NCBI GenBank assembly: GCA_963921345.3
Contig: CAWUFE020000004.1
Location: forward strand, 90,922 to 154,921
Source of the DNA: Hoeflea_A sp963921345
GTDB taxonomy: Bacteria; Pseudomonadota; Alphaproteobacteria; Rhizobiales; Rhizobiaceae
Reading direction: 5' to 3'
DNA: 64,000 nucleotides
The translations under genes were made by a program, and so were the position numbers. Below are positions 45,741 through 55,065 of this stretch, piece after piece; position 1 is the first letter of the stretch, and every line of letters starts with the position of its first letter. The notes beneath the pieces are model-generated. The model was not told the DNA's origin and ran no database searches. It saw only the letters and a program-made list of their open reading frames with translations.

Positions 45741-48012
45741 TGCGCCTCTGCCGCCTCCGTGTGATCGGCATCCAGGTCCGTAGCACGGCCGAACCATGGG
45801 GTCCATGGTGACGCTGATCTCGATGCCTGTGCCGCAACGCTGCCCATGCAGAAATGATCTTCACAGAGCACGAGTGGGGCAAGCCCGGGTGCAGAGGCTT
45901 TCCGGCCCGATCGCAAGGAGAAAAGACCATGGCATCTGCCACCACGAAACTGATCCCGCTGAACAAGCTCGCCATCAGCGTCAACAATGTTCGCAAGGCG
46001 ACGACCTCGAAGGCCGAGGACGATGAGCTTTATGCGAGCCTCAAGCATCATGGCATCAAACAGAACCTTCTGGTTCACGCCGTGGGCGACGAGTTCCACG
46101 TGCATGCCGGCGGTCGTCGCCTGACGCAGTTGCACAGGCTCGCGAAAGACGGACATATCAAGCCGGATTTGAAGATCCCGTGTCGCGTCGAGACGGAAGC
46201 CGTCGCACAGGAGACGTCGCTTGTGGAGAACAGCGTACGCGCCTCGATGTCGCCCGCGGACCAACTGGAGGCATTCGCCCGGCTGATCGATGCCGGCAGC
46301 ACGGTCGATGAGGTTGCCACACGTTTCGGCGTTACCACCGGCCTTGTCGAGCGTCGCCTGAAGCTGGCGCGGGTCGCACCCGAGATTATCGAGGACCTTC
46401 GCGAGGGCAAGATCACGCTGGAGACGGCGAAGGCCTTCACGCTGACCACTGACCATGCGCGCCAACTCGAGGTCCGGGAGGCGGTTTCGCATCTGCATGC
46501 GGGCGGTGTGCACCACACGATCCGTCGCATGCTGACGGATCACGCCCAGTCCGGCAATTCGCGGCTGGCGCGGTACGTGGGCGTCGACAAATACAAGGCC
46601 GCCGGTGGTCCTGTAATCGAGGATCTGTTTTCCGATGAGGGCAGCGTTCTGCTTGAGGATGGTGCGCTGCTGGAGAGGCTGGCTGTCGAGAAGCTGGAGC
46701 GCGCGGCGAAGAAGCAGGGCAAGGGCTGGAAGTGGTGCGAGGCGGTTCTGGATTTCGATTACAGCTCCGGCCTCGAATTTCGGCCGTGTCTATCCCGAAC
46801 CGCAGGACCTCGATCCGGAGGTCGCCGAGGAACGCGAGACGTTGCGGACGCGTCTGGACGAACTGGAGGATCTCGACCATGACGCCTGGACGGAGGCGTT
46901 GAAGCAGGAAGCCGACCGTGCGGTCGAGCGCCTTGATGAGATCGACGAAATTGAGCGTGAAGGCGCGGTCTATTCTGACGCGCAGCGCGCCATTGCCGGC
47001 TGCATCGTGACGCTGGATTACCAGGGCAAGGTGACGGTTGAGGCCGGCCTCGTTCGTCCGCAAGACATTCCGGCCGACGAGCCACCGGCATCGACCGATG
47101 GCAAAGACGGCGATGCGACTGGCGGTGCCGAGGAAACATCCGGCGAATCCGGCAGCGAGGAATCCGTATCGTCTGTGGTTGTCGCGCCGCCGCGCTCCGT
47201 AAAGACGCCCCCGGCCCCGGTCGATCCGGTGACGGCAGCGCGCAAAGAGAAGGGCATTTCGCGGTCGCTGGCCGATGATCTTCGCGCCACGCGCCACCAG
47301 ATCCTGCAGGCGCATTTGTGCGCCGATTACGATGCTGCCTTCGATACGATGGTTTATGTCATGTGCCGCCAGGCCTTTGCGAGCGGTTACGAAGCCTTGC
47401 CGCTCGACGTGACATTGAAACCGGCGATGGTTGAGGGAAGCCGGGACGTCCTGCAGGAAAGCATCGCCGCCGCGGTTCTGGCGGAGTTGTACGGTTTGCT
47501 TCGTCTGGACTGGCTGAGCAAGCCGCGTCCGCAGGACTTCGAGGCGCTGTGCGCCCTCGATGATGCCGACAAGCGGGCGCTGTTTGCCTGGTGCACGGCG
47601 CATGCGCTGGATCAGCAGCTTTCGACGGACAGCCGTGCGCATCCGGTGTTCGAGTTGCTGGGGCAGCGCATGGCGGTCGATGTCGCCAAGTTCTGGCGTC
47701 CGACGGTCGAGACCTATTGGGGCCGTGTGAAGAAGGACCACGCGCTCGATGTCGCGCGCGACCTGATCGGCGACGACTGGGCGAATGACCGCTCGCACTA
47801 CAAGAAGGCGCTGCTTGCGAAGTCGATGGAGGCGTGTTTCGCGGACGATGCCGGCGAGCGGGTCGGCATGAGCCCGCAAGGCGCAACTAGGACGGCCGCC
47901 TGGCTACCCGAAGGCATGAGTTTTGCGTACGAGGTCGGCGATGAACTGACCGGAGCCGATTCGGCATTGGCGGATAATCCGCCTGAGGCAAGCATCGCGA
48001 CGCCGTGCCAGG

Positions 48013-48031
48013 AACGGCGGGGAAACCCGCC
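48013..48031. repeat. Palindromic repeat inside ParB-like gene (copy 1)
   Basis: AACGGCGGGGAAACCCGCC at the same gene position as 59482-59500. Confidence 0.8.
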
Positions 48032-48249
48032 TGAGAACGCGGGCACTGGCGCGGCGGATGCCGATCCGGCCGCGAGCGATGCCGTAACACCCGGCGGTGT
48101 TGATCTCCCGGACTTCCTGCGGGGACAAATCGTCCATGTGGGTGGTGTAGGGCGACAGTTCATTTTGACCGTAAGGCGACAGCTACCTTTACGAGGTGGC
48201 AACAGCCTTAGCTCATCGATTTTCCGTCAACAATTGGCGGAAAAAGACG

Positions 48250-49512
48250 ATGAGCTTTCTCGCAAAAGAGGAACGGACAGCCATGGCTGTATTGTTGAAA
48301 CAGGGGCATTCCCAGAGCGCAGTGGCGCGGCTTCTCGGGGTTACGGAGGGCACGGTTCGATATCATCACAAGCGCCGATCGGCGGGCGTATTGGATGGTA
48401 GGTCCAAGCAGACATTCAAGGCCGCCGATTATGCGGAAGCGATCTCGCATTGGCGCTCTCAGCAAGAGGACGGCCGTGTAAACCTGGTGGATCTTCATCG
48501 GTGGCTGCAGCGCGAGCATGGTTATGGCGGGAGCCTGCGATCGGTTCAGAGATATTGGAAGGCGACGTATCCGGCCCCGAAGGTCCGGGCGAGACGTCGT
48601 GTTGAGACGCCGGCCGGCGCACAGGCCCAGGTGGACTGGGCGGAGTTTCCCGGCGTGGTTCTTGGCGACGAGGTTGTCGATCTTTCTGCCTTGATCGTGA
48701 CGCTTTCTTGGAGCCGCAAACGGGCGGTTGTCTGGTCTCGTTCGAAGGACATGTTGTCCTGGCAGTCTTGCAATACGGCGTGTTTGCGTCGCTTGGGCGG
48801 TTCAGTCGCGGTTCTGCGCATCGACAACGTGAAGACGGCGATCTCCAAGGGGGCCGGCGCCTGGGGCGTCATCAACGAGACGTATCGGCGCTTTGCAGCG
48901 CAACTGAACTTCCATGTCGACGCCTGCCAACCTCGGCATCCGGAGGGAAAGGGTAAAGTCGAGAGACATGTGCGCGACCTTCGTGAGACGGTTGATCCTC
49001 GCAAGGAGGCCTTTGACAGCCTGGAACAGCTGCAGGCCGTGACCGATGCGCGGCTTGAAGAGCGTGCCGGCCGCCTGCGGTGCCCGGCGACCGGCACCAG
49101 TGTCGCCGAAGCGTGGGAACAGGAGCGTCGTCTTCTGACGCCATTGCCCGAGACGCTGCCGGAACCGTTCGACATCGTCGTGCGCAGGCCCGTCGGAATT
49201 GACTGCCTCGTCAGCTTCGAAGGCCGACAATACAGCGTGCCGTTCCGTTTCGTCGGCCAGGACGTGGAGGTGCGCGGTCTGGCCGGGCACGTGCAGATCC
49301 TCAAGAATGCCGAAGTGATCGCCATGCATCCGCGCCGCACCGAGCGGCTGATCGTGTGTGACGATGCACACTTCGATGGTGATGACACCGATCGTGTCCG
49401 CGCGCCGATGCCGCTTGGCAAGATGGGGCGAGGCCTTCAGGCGCTGGCGGCCAGCAATGTTCAGCAGCGCTCGATCGACATCTACGCCCGTCTGGCGGAG
49501 GTGGCCCGATGA
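48250..49512 (+). CDS. istA: IS21-family transposase IstA (copy 2)
   Basis: The 420-residue product differs from copy 1 at only a handful of residues (for instance ISKGAGAW here versus IARGAGAW, and GHVQILKNAE versus AHVQILKDAE). The helix-turn-helix, DDE residues and C-terminal beta domain are all present. The stop overlaps istB (ATGA). Confidence 0.95.
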   Translation: MSFLAKEERTAMAVLLKQGHSQSAVARLLGVTEGTVRYHHKRRSAGVLDGRSKQTFKAADYAEAISHWRSQQEDGRVNLVDLHRWLQREHGYGGSLRSVQRYWKATYPAPKVRARRRVETPAGAQAQVDWAEFPGVVLGDEVVDLSALIVTLSWSRKRAVVWSRSKDMLSWQSCNTACLRRLGGSVAVLRIDNVKTAISKGAGAWGVINETYRRFAAQLNFHVDACQPRHPEGKGKVERHVRDLRETVDPRKEAFDSLEQLQAVTDARLEERAGRLRCPATGTSVAEAWEQERRLLTPLPETLPEPFDIVVRRPVGIDCLVSFEGRQYSVPFRFVGQDVEVRGLAGHVQILKNAEVIAMHPRRTERLIVCDDAHFDGDDTDRVRAPMPLGKMGRGLQALAASNVQQRSIDIYARLAEVAR

Positions 49513-50288
49513 CGTCTCGGAGCATAAAACTGGATATTGACGTAACCCGCGAGAAGCTGGACGCACTCGGCCTTGGCTACGCATCCGAGGCGCTGGACAC
49601 TTTGCTGTCGGAGGCCGTCAGCACCGAGATGTCCGCTCACCAGTTACTTGAACGGATTCTCGATATTGAGCGTGCCGGCCGCGAAGAACGGCGCATCAAG
49701 ACGATGATGAAGACGTCGAAAATCCCGACCGGGCAGACGTTGGAAAACTTTGATTTTGCCTTCCAGCCGGCAATCGAGCGTTCCCGCATCGACACCTTGG
49801 CGACCGGGGCCTGGATCCGGAATGCCGAGGTTGTCCTGCTTCAGGGGCCGCCCGGGGTCGGGAAGTCGCACTTGCTCGTGGGACTGGGCATCCGGGCGAT
49901 CCAACTCGGCTTCTCAGTCCAGTACTATCGCTTTGATGAACTGCTGACGGCCATCAAGGCGGACGCGCTTCTGCCGCCTACAAGGCTAAAGGGCCGGAAA
50001 TACATGTCCAGTTCGCTGCTGCTGATCGATGAAATGGGTTTTGATCCGATGAACCGGGAAGAGGCCGGCCTCTTCTTCCGGCTGGTCAGCTATCGCTACG
50101 CTCGGGGTGCGATGATCATCACCACCAACAAGAGCATTCGCGACTGGACCGAGTTGCTCGCCGGCGATGAAGTCCTTGCTGCCGCGATCCTCGATCGGCT
50201 CCTTCACCGATCTCATGTGCTCAACATCAAAGGCCGCTCATATCGGCTGCGCGACCTCGAAGAACTTCTGACAAAAGAGAGCGCCTGA
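49509..50288 (+). CDS. istB: IS21-family helper ATPase IstB (copy 2)
   Basis: The 259-residue AAA+ protein appears identical to copy 1 except at residue 5-6 or so (SRSIKLD versus SRSVKLD). Walker A GPPGVGKSH and Walker B LLLIDEMGF are intact. Confidence 0.96.
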   Translation: MTSRSIKLDIDVTREKLDALGLGYASEALDTLLSEAVSTEMSAHQLLERILDIERAGREERRIKTMMKTSKIPTGQTLENFDFAFQPAIERSRIDTLATGAWIRNAEVVLLQGPPGVGKSHLLVGLGIRAIQLGFSVQYYRFDELLTAIKADALLPPTRLKGRKYMSSSLLLIDEMGFDPMNREEAGLFFRLVSYRYARGAMIITTNKSIRDWTELLAGDEVLAAAILDRLLHRSHVLNIKGRSYRLRDLEELLTKESA

Positions 50289-50600
50289 ACGGGCAAATTT
50301 TGGCGCCGCGATTTGGGGGGCGTACGCCCCCCAAATCGCGCTGTCCTCGTAACACTGGGTGTCGTCTTAACTCGTAAGTGTAGGTGTCGCTTGACAGGTG
50401 GTGACGGCGAAACCCGCACGGTCGATCCGGCGGCGGAGCCGCCCATGGGGGATGCGGCCGAATAGCCATCGGTCAACGAGACGGATGATCCCGCCATTGA
50501 TGCGCCTTGTGGGGCCGCTCTCGATCGGGGGCGGCCCTTTCGTCTTGCCGGATCTTGAGGTCGAGAAGTGGTTTCGGCCGGTCCGGCGCGGAGACAAGAC

Positions 50601-50800
50601 CATGGATGAACACAAGCACAGACAAACGACACCCTCGCGCATCAGGAACAGGGAATGGCCACCATCATCGCGGGCCAGAACGATGAGTTTCGCCGCAACA
50701 TCGCCTTGCCGGGCGGAGCCGACGTTCCCGAAGGCCGTGTCGTGATCACCCGCAGGGTCGAAGACCAGGGGCAGTCCACGCACAACCGGCCGCGCCTGTC
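50601..50800 (+). pseudogene. DUF3768 gene remnant, module copy 1
   Basis: The start region (ATG 50601 after GAGACAAGACC) and QNDEFRRNIALPGGADVPEGRVVIT match the intact DUF3768 protein at 59819-60214, but a frameshift separates the start from this part and the sequence ends after VEDQGQ, where about 200 bp present in copy 2 are missing. No functional protein can be made. Confidence 0.8.
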
Positions 50801-50885
50801 ATCGCCGGCTGGCAAGCGACACGGCTTCCTTTCAACGCCGGCGTTTGCCGCGGGCGTTTTTCCGATCCGCAAATGGAGAACGAAG

Positions 50886-51071
50886 ATGAAACACACCAAA
50901 CATGGCGAGCCCCGGGACAGGGCCGCAAGCGAAATGGCGGACGCTGCCGCCTCGCATTTTGTTCCACTGGGGCAAGTGACCGAAAGCATTGTGAGGCAAA
51001 AAAAGACCCGGATGAGCCTGTGGCTATCCGGGTCCAGTTCATCATCCTATAGGCCGCTGAACGGAGCATAG
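50886..51071 (+). CDS. Small hypothetical protein, module copy 1
   Basis: The 61-residue product MKHTKHGEPRDRAASEMADA has AAASHFVPLGQVTESIV, the same core as the copy-2 protein at 60382-60600 (TAASHFVPLGHVVENIV). After that the sequences diverge: the C-terminal part here is simply a translation of the olsB terminator hairpin. It may therefore be a truncated gene. Function unknown. Confidence 0.5.
   Translation: MKHTKHGEPRDRAASEMADAAASHFVPLGQVTESIVRQKKTRMSLWLSGSSSSSYRPLNGA
50998..51034 (-). terminator. Intrinsic terminator downstream of olsB
   Basis: On the minus strand GACCCGGAT and ATCCGGGTC form a perfect 9-bp stem around a 12-nt loop (51005-51034), followed directly by seven Ts (51004-50998). 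This is a standard rho-independent terminator and fits olsB, which ends about 190 bp upstream. Confidence 0.85.
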
Positions 51072-51220
51072 GTGATTCAGATTGTCATATACCCTTCATA
51101 CGGGTTCCTTCCTCGGACTACAACTCCGGATTCGATTCCGGCAGATGCGGGAAGAGCGGCAGACGCCCATTGGCAGCGCCAGCGTTCTTATGCCGGGTTT
51201 TGGTGCCGTATTGAAGTCGC

Positions 51221-52099
51221 TCAGGATCTGAACCGGCCGCCGTCGGCTCCATGATGCTTGATGTGGATGGTACTGATCGCGCGGCCTGGCAGCACGATCA
51301 TCAGATTGGTGGTTCCGAAGGCCCGGTCGACCACGGCACCTTCGCCCACCTTGGCGCCGAGCCTCAGATAGCCCTTGATCAGCGGCGGCAAGCCTGACAG
51401 CGCGGCCCTGGTGTCGATCGCCTCGCGTGGCATCAGGTCCATTGGCTTGTAAAGCTCCGGCCGGGCGCTTACGGCCCATTGTCCGGTTGCCAGACAGTTA
51501 TGGTGGAGGAAGGACAGGGATAGCGCGTGCGCTTCCGGTATCGCACCGGGGATCGAGGCGCAGCCGAACATGGCGTCGATCCCGTGCTCCATCATGTAGG
51601 CCTCGATACCCTGCCATAGCAGTTCGACGGTGTGGCGGTTGCGGTATTTCGGCCGGGCGCAGAGGCGTCCTGTCTCCATGAAACGCATCTGCGGATGTCG
51701 TGCCAGCATATCGTCGATAGTGAATTCCGAGCGGGAATTGAAGCCGTCGTTGGCCCGCGCCACGTCGTGGCGCAGCAATCGACAAGTGGCGACGATCTGG
51801 TGTTCCGGACCGCCCGTGATCGCCCGATCGAGCACCAGCAGATGATCGCAGACGGCGTCATGGGTATCGATGTCGCGACGCAACCGCATCGCTTCCGGCG
51901 GCAGGCTCGCACCCAATTCATTGGCGAACACGTCGAAACGCACGGACTGGGCGGTCGCGATCTCGTCGTACGAGCGGGCGAGCACGATCTGCAGGTCGCC
52001 GATGTGGCCTTTTACGCCGCAGTTGTGGCATGTCCTGTCGATCGCCGCTCGGGCGACCGCGTCCTTGTCCGGCCGAATATCGCGCATGTTCAGGGTCAT
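51221..52099 (-). CDS. olsB: OlsB, ornithine N-alpha-acyltransferase (3-hydroxyacyl-ACP dependent)
   Basis: The 292-residue protein belongs to the GNAT-like OlsB/hemolysin group. Diagnostic stretches are IGDLQIVLARSYDEIATAQ, AVCDHLLVLD, FMETGRLCARPKYRNRHTVELLWQG, GIDAMFGCASIPG and LPPLIKGYLRLGAKVGEGAVVD, in the usual order. It transfers a 3-hydroxyacyl chain from ACP to ornithine, the first step of ornithine-lipid synthesis, at the inner membrane; OlsA would complete the lipid but is not in this window. An N-terminal TCHNCGVKGHIGD is slightly unusual. It has its own terminator. A core-type lipid gene inside a mobile region is unexpected; a second chromosomal copy is likely. Confidence 0.9.
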   Translation of the reverse strand: MTLNMRDIRPDKDAVARAAIDRTCHNCGVKGHIGDLQIVLARSYDEIATAQSVRFDVFANELGASLPPEAMRLRRDIDTHDAVCDHLLVLDRAITGGPEHQIVATCRLLRHDVARANDGFNSRSEFTIDDMLARHPQMRFMETGRLCARPKYRNRHTVELLWQGIEAYMMEHGIDAMFGCASIPGAIPEAHALSLSFLHHNCLATGQWAVSARPELYKPMDLMPREAIDTRAALSGLPPLIKGYLRLGAKVGEGAVVDRAFGTTNLMIVLPGRAISTIHIKHHGADGGRFRS

Positions 52100-52164
52100 G
52101 CAAATCAGTCCTGTCTGATCCAGAGGTTGCAGTGATGGTGCGATGAGGCTGATGAATCAGAATC

Positions 52165-52506
52165 ATGCGGCCACACTGTGACATCGCGTCGACGGCCTGG
52201 GCTCGCATCATTTTCATGTCATTCGAAGGCGGCATCGCCATGGCGTTTTCAATGGCCGCCGAGATCGAGCGTGATCTCATCTCGGCCAGAACCACAGAGG
52301 CGCTCAGAGCCAGAAAGGCCGCCGGCCTGCCACTTGGAAGGCCAAAAGGACCGGGCAAAAGCAAGCTCGATCCGTTTCGGGCGGAAATCGAAGCGCTGCT
52401 CATGAACGGCTCGACGCAACGGTTCATCGCCAAACGCTACAAAGCCACGCCAGCCAACCTCTCAAACTGGATCAAAAAGCACGGCTTGAAGAAGCCCAAC
52501 CCATGA
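52165..52506 (+). pseudogene. Serine recombinase (resolvase/invertase) C-terminal fragment
   Basis: The frame contains MAAEIERDLISARTTEALRARKAAGLPLGRPKGPG, the E-helix and linker of resolvase/invertase enzymes, then a helix-turn-helix (RFIAKRYKATPANLSNWIKKHG). The N-terminal catalytic domain with the active Ser is absent; the upstream codons are not resolvase-like. It is a remnant, though the DNA-binding part could still be made. Confidence 0.8.
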
Positions 52507-52549
52507 GGACCGTGGCATCAGTAGTCAAATGCTATGAAACTTTCGGTAC

Positions 52550-52714
52550 CTATGCGTTTGAGGCCATCACCGTGCCGGCTCCCGGATCGCGCCCGCATAG
52601 GCACAGCGCCGCGCCATCGGGCAGGACCACATGCCCCTTGGGGAACATTTCATCCAGTGTCTCGATCAGGTCCTCGATATCGACATCGTCCAGATCGTTA
52701 TGGTTGTCGTCCAT
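52550..52714 (-). CDS. Small acidic hypothetical protein (third family member)
   Basis: The 54-residue product MDDNHNDLDDVDIEDLIETL continues MFPKGHVVLPDGAALCLCGRD, clearly homologous to the N-terminal part of the acidic protein at 45070-45450, but it stops after the CxC region, near the resolvase fragment. It overlaps the upstream small gene, as in the other copies. Likely truncated or a naturally short version. Confidence 0.6.
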   Translation of the reverse strand: MDDNHNDLDDVDIEDLIETLDEMFPKGHVVLPDGAALCLCGRDPGAGTVMASNA

Positions 52715-52878
52715 GGCTCATAACTCCGTTTGCCGTCATGCACCGAAGGGCACCCATTGACGGTGTCCAGACTGCCACCAACTCTTGTTTCGATCCAGGA
52801 TCGCGGCCCATCAGCGGCCCGGATGGCTACCGTTGTTGTGACCCCGGACAAGCCTGATGGGGGTGCAGTCGCCGTCAT
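52666..52878 (-). CDS. Small hypothetical protein downstream of the XRE regulator
   Basis: The 70-residue product starts MTATAPPSGLSGVTTTVAIR; its ATG overlaps the XRE stop by ATGA and its end overlaps the acidic small gene. Its Pro/Thr-rich sequence ending PWTTTITIW corresponds to the tail of the 45390-45740 protein, so the gene pair order is conserved a third time. No function recognised. Confidence 0.5.
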   Translation of the reverse strand: MTATAPPSGLSGVTTTVAIRAADGPRSWIETRVGGSLDTVNGCPSVHDGKRSYEPWTTTITIWTMSISRT

Positions 52879-53270
52879 TTCATGTCGGCGATCCGGCCGA
52901 TCAGGTCGATAATATTGCACCTTAGCTTGCGGTCCTTGATGCGCATGAAACTGTGGTTGAGATTGAACACTTCCCTGGACGACAATGCGGCGGTGAGCTC
53001 TTCCAGTTCCTTGTCCGACTTGCTTTTCGATTTCGGCAATCCTTCGAAGAACGACGCGACCGGCATCTCCAGCACCCTGGCGACGGCATGCAGCCGGCTT
53101 GCGCTGACGCGGTTTGCACCGGTCTCGTATTTCTGAAATTGCTGGTATGAGATGCCGAGCTCCGCCGCCATCTGTTCCATGCTCATGCCGATCACCCTGC
53201 GGTGATGGCGAATGCGCTGACCGACATGCGCGTCTACGGGGTGCGGTGGTTTATTGTTCGCTGGATCCAT
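52875..53270 (-). CDS. XRE-family helix-turn-helix regulator
   Basis: The 131-residue product (MDPANNKPPHPVDAHVGQRI) has a classic Cro/CI helix-turn-helix: IRHHRRVIGMSMEQMAAELG, ISYQQFQKYETGANRVSASRL. The C-terminal half has helical stretches and IKDRKLRCNIIDLIGRI. This size and layout are common for alphaproteobacterial SinR/PsdR-like regulators. It is the first gene of a three-gene minus-strand operon with tight ATGA coupling, so it may regulate that operon. Confidence 0.88.
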   Translation of the reverse strand: MDPANNKPPHPVDAHVGQRIRHHRRVIGMSMEQMAAELGISYQQFQKYETGANRVSASRLHAVARVLEMPVASFFEGLPKSKSKSDKELEELTAALSSREVFNLNHSFMRIKDRKLRCNIIDLIGRIADMK

Positions 53271-53807
53271 GATCACCGTCTCTCGTTCGGCGGTGGGAGG
53301 GAACAGATATCCGACAAGCTTGCCGTTATCGGTTGCCGCTCGATGTCGGTTCGGTATTCGCTTCGTCGCATTGCCGCACCAGTGCCCGCAACCCGGAGGC
53401 GCATTGTGCGCCGACAATACAACCTTCATGTTCCCGGCCATCCGTCAAGTCCGATTTGGTGGCTTCAAAAGACGCTCGATCAAATCACTCAGGGTCGAGA
53501 AACAGAGCGGGACTTTGCAGCCGTATCGATCGACCGGGCCGGGAGAATGATTTGGGCAGGTAACACTCTCCCGCCCCATGTTCCGGCGGAAGCACTGACC
53601 ACCGGATACCCACGCACCATTGTCTGAAGAGAGGCCGGTTCACAGGCCGTTTCGACTGTAGTCAGGTCAAAGGCCCGGGCACAATCCTCCGGTCGACCGG
53701 CCGTGCGTATCTCCCGCATCCGGCAGTGATTTTCCGGCGACGGCCAGACCTGCGCTGATTGCAGCGCCCCGGTGTTTTTTGAGGGTTCCGGAGGGCGGCG
53801 ATGACGT
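53271..53807. other. Gene-free stretch upstream of the XRE operon
   Basis: About 540 bp with only short, non-protein-like frames. It should contain the XRE promoter; none could be pinned down. Confidence 0.4.
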
Positions 53808-53897
53808 TCACAGGCGCGTAATGGCACCGACCAGGGTGGTGACGATCATGAAAATCGCGAGGCCGATGGTCAGTGTTTCGATGGCGGTTTCAGGCAT
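53808..53897 (-). CDS. Tiny single-pass membrane protein (29 aa)
   Basis: MPETAIETLTIGLAIFMIVT followed by TLVGAITRL is a 29-residue product: short acidic N-terminus, one ~20-residue hydrophobic helix and a basic C-terminus. AAAAGGAAG sits at the proper distance before the ATG. The ribosome site plus a well-formed membrane helix support a real small protein; function unknown. Confidence 0.55.
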   Translation of the reverse strand: MPETAIETLTIGLAIFMIVTTLVGAITRL

Positions 53898-54215
53898 TGC
53901 CGTCTTCCTTTTGGCTCGATTGGCAGTTTTGCCCCGAAGCAGTCGCAACCAACACGCAGTACCTGGGAGGTTGCTCGACCTGAGCGTGCACACCGTCCAT
54001 GAATATATGGTTAACGGGCCGTTGCTGCTGACCGGTTGCCCGTCCGTTTCGGCGGCCTGGTCAATGCGGCACCAGCGAGCGTGGAATGATGATGGCCCAT
54101 CCTCGTCCACTGCCGGCGAGGTTGCAAGGCGGCCGACACCGGGTGCGGGTCATGGCGGTGTGTCCATCATTCGGGTTCGCATGTTCGACGGGAGCGGTGC
54201 CCGGTGAGATTGTGA
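53898..54215. other. Gene-free stretch
   Basis: About 320 bp with no supportable gene between the tiny membrane-protein gene and the Rpn-like remnant. Confidence 0.4.
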
Positions 54216-54764
54216 TCAGCGGTTGAATGGATTGGCCAATGCCGGCGAACTCTGGAGCAACTGCAGGACCATCATGTCTTCATGTGGCCTGCAGGCCAAA
54301 ACTTCTTGCAGTGTATTAGACTGTGGTACGGCCGCGAGCCATATGTAGAGTTCCTCTTCGAGCGCCCCGTAAATGCGGTCCGCAATGTCAACCGATATTT
54401 CTCCGAAGCGGCTCATGAGCATGAAGACCAGCGCGTCGGCCAAGCCGTTGACCCGATGGTTGATCAGCTGCTGCCGCCGCTCTTCACGGCCCTCATCCAA
54501 TCCTTTGTCGTAGCCCTCTTGGCGCCCTTCCCGATATCCCTCGTCCCATCCGGTCTCATGGTCCATCAACCAGGCTTTCTGCGCCGCATCCCATCCTTGT
54601 TTGTAGCCGGCGGCAACACCTTCGGCGCGGCCTCTGGCCCAGCTTTCCATCTGGCCATTGTTCAGTGCGAATTTATGAGGACCTGCGATATGTGCGGCCT
54701 TGTTCCGTTTGGGCAATGTGCATGCGATGGTCACCGTGATCACCTCCTGATCGGTATGTTGCAA
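54216..54764 (-). CDS. Hypothetical protein with Rpn/FliH-like Gly-repeat region
   Basis: The 182-residue product has a central helical region with repeated GRxxG / GxxxG spacing (ARGRAEGVAAGYKQGWD, GWDEGYREGRQEGYDKGLDE), like the C-terminal region of Rpn-type nucleases, and a C-terminal helical domain (LADALVFMLMSRFGEIS). The nuclease part is absent, so it may be a truncated Rpn relative or an unrelated helical protein. Start chosen at 54764 with GGTGATC upstream; uncertain. Confidence 0.5.
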   Translation of the reverse strand: MQHTDQEVITVTIACTLPKRNKAAHIAGPHKFALNNGQMESWARGRAEGVAAGYKQGWDAAQKAWLMDHETGWDEGYREGRQEGYDKGLDEGREERRQQLINHRVNGLADALVFMLMSRFGEISVDIADRIYGALEEELYIWLAAVPQSNTLQEVLACRPHEDMMVLQLLQSSPALANPFNR

Positions 54765-55065
54765 CAGCGGTTTCAGGGGTTTTGTTGGCCCCGGGTGCGG
54801 CCTCGAGTGTCAGGCCAGGTGTCGACCGTGTCGGGGGGCTTCGTGTCGATCTTACATCGGACCCGCACCGTCGCGGTATATCGCAGGATATAGGCAGCAC
54901 ATTGCCAAAATACGAACGTTGCCGCGGCACCGATCGCCAACGGCATTCGCGCACGAACCGTTTTGCCGCCCGGAACCGTCCAGAGAGAGCCAGAGTCGGG
55001 CTGGAGAGGGGCGACCGGTCAAGAGTTCGGGAGAGGCCCGCGCCGCCGGTCGTGGAGATTGTCCG
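54765..55065. other. Upstream region of ardC
   Basis: No supportable gene. The plus-strand frame upstream of 55066 is open but Arg/Pro-rich and not protein-like, so the ardC start at 55066 is preferred. Confidence 0.4.

Larger units (their letters stand above)
48146..50396 (+). mobile_element. IS21-family element, copy 2
   Basis: The 2,251-bp element starts TGTAGGGCGACAG and ends ...GTGTCGCTTGACA. The 5-bp duplication GGTGG flanks it (48141-48145 and 50397-50401). It is near-identical to 19368-21619 but in the opposite orientation. It holds istA and istB. Confidence 0.93.
45929..50465 (+). pseudogene. ParB-like gene, module copy 1: frameshifted and split by IS21
   Basis: Start MASATTKLIPLNKLAISVNN with AAGGAG upstream. 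It aligns throughout with the intact copy at 57378-59681. Near 46780-46790 one extra base relative to that copy shifts the frame (…SSGLEF then R/GRVYPEPQ), and at 48145 an IS21 element splits the C-terminus. After the element the end resumes GDGETRTVDPAAEPPMGDAAE and stops at 50463-50465. Both lesions must have arisen after the duplication. The N-terminal ~285 residues (ParB/Srx DNA-binding part) could still be translated. Confidence 0.9.
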
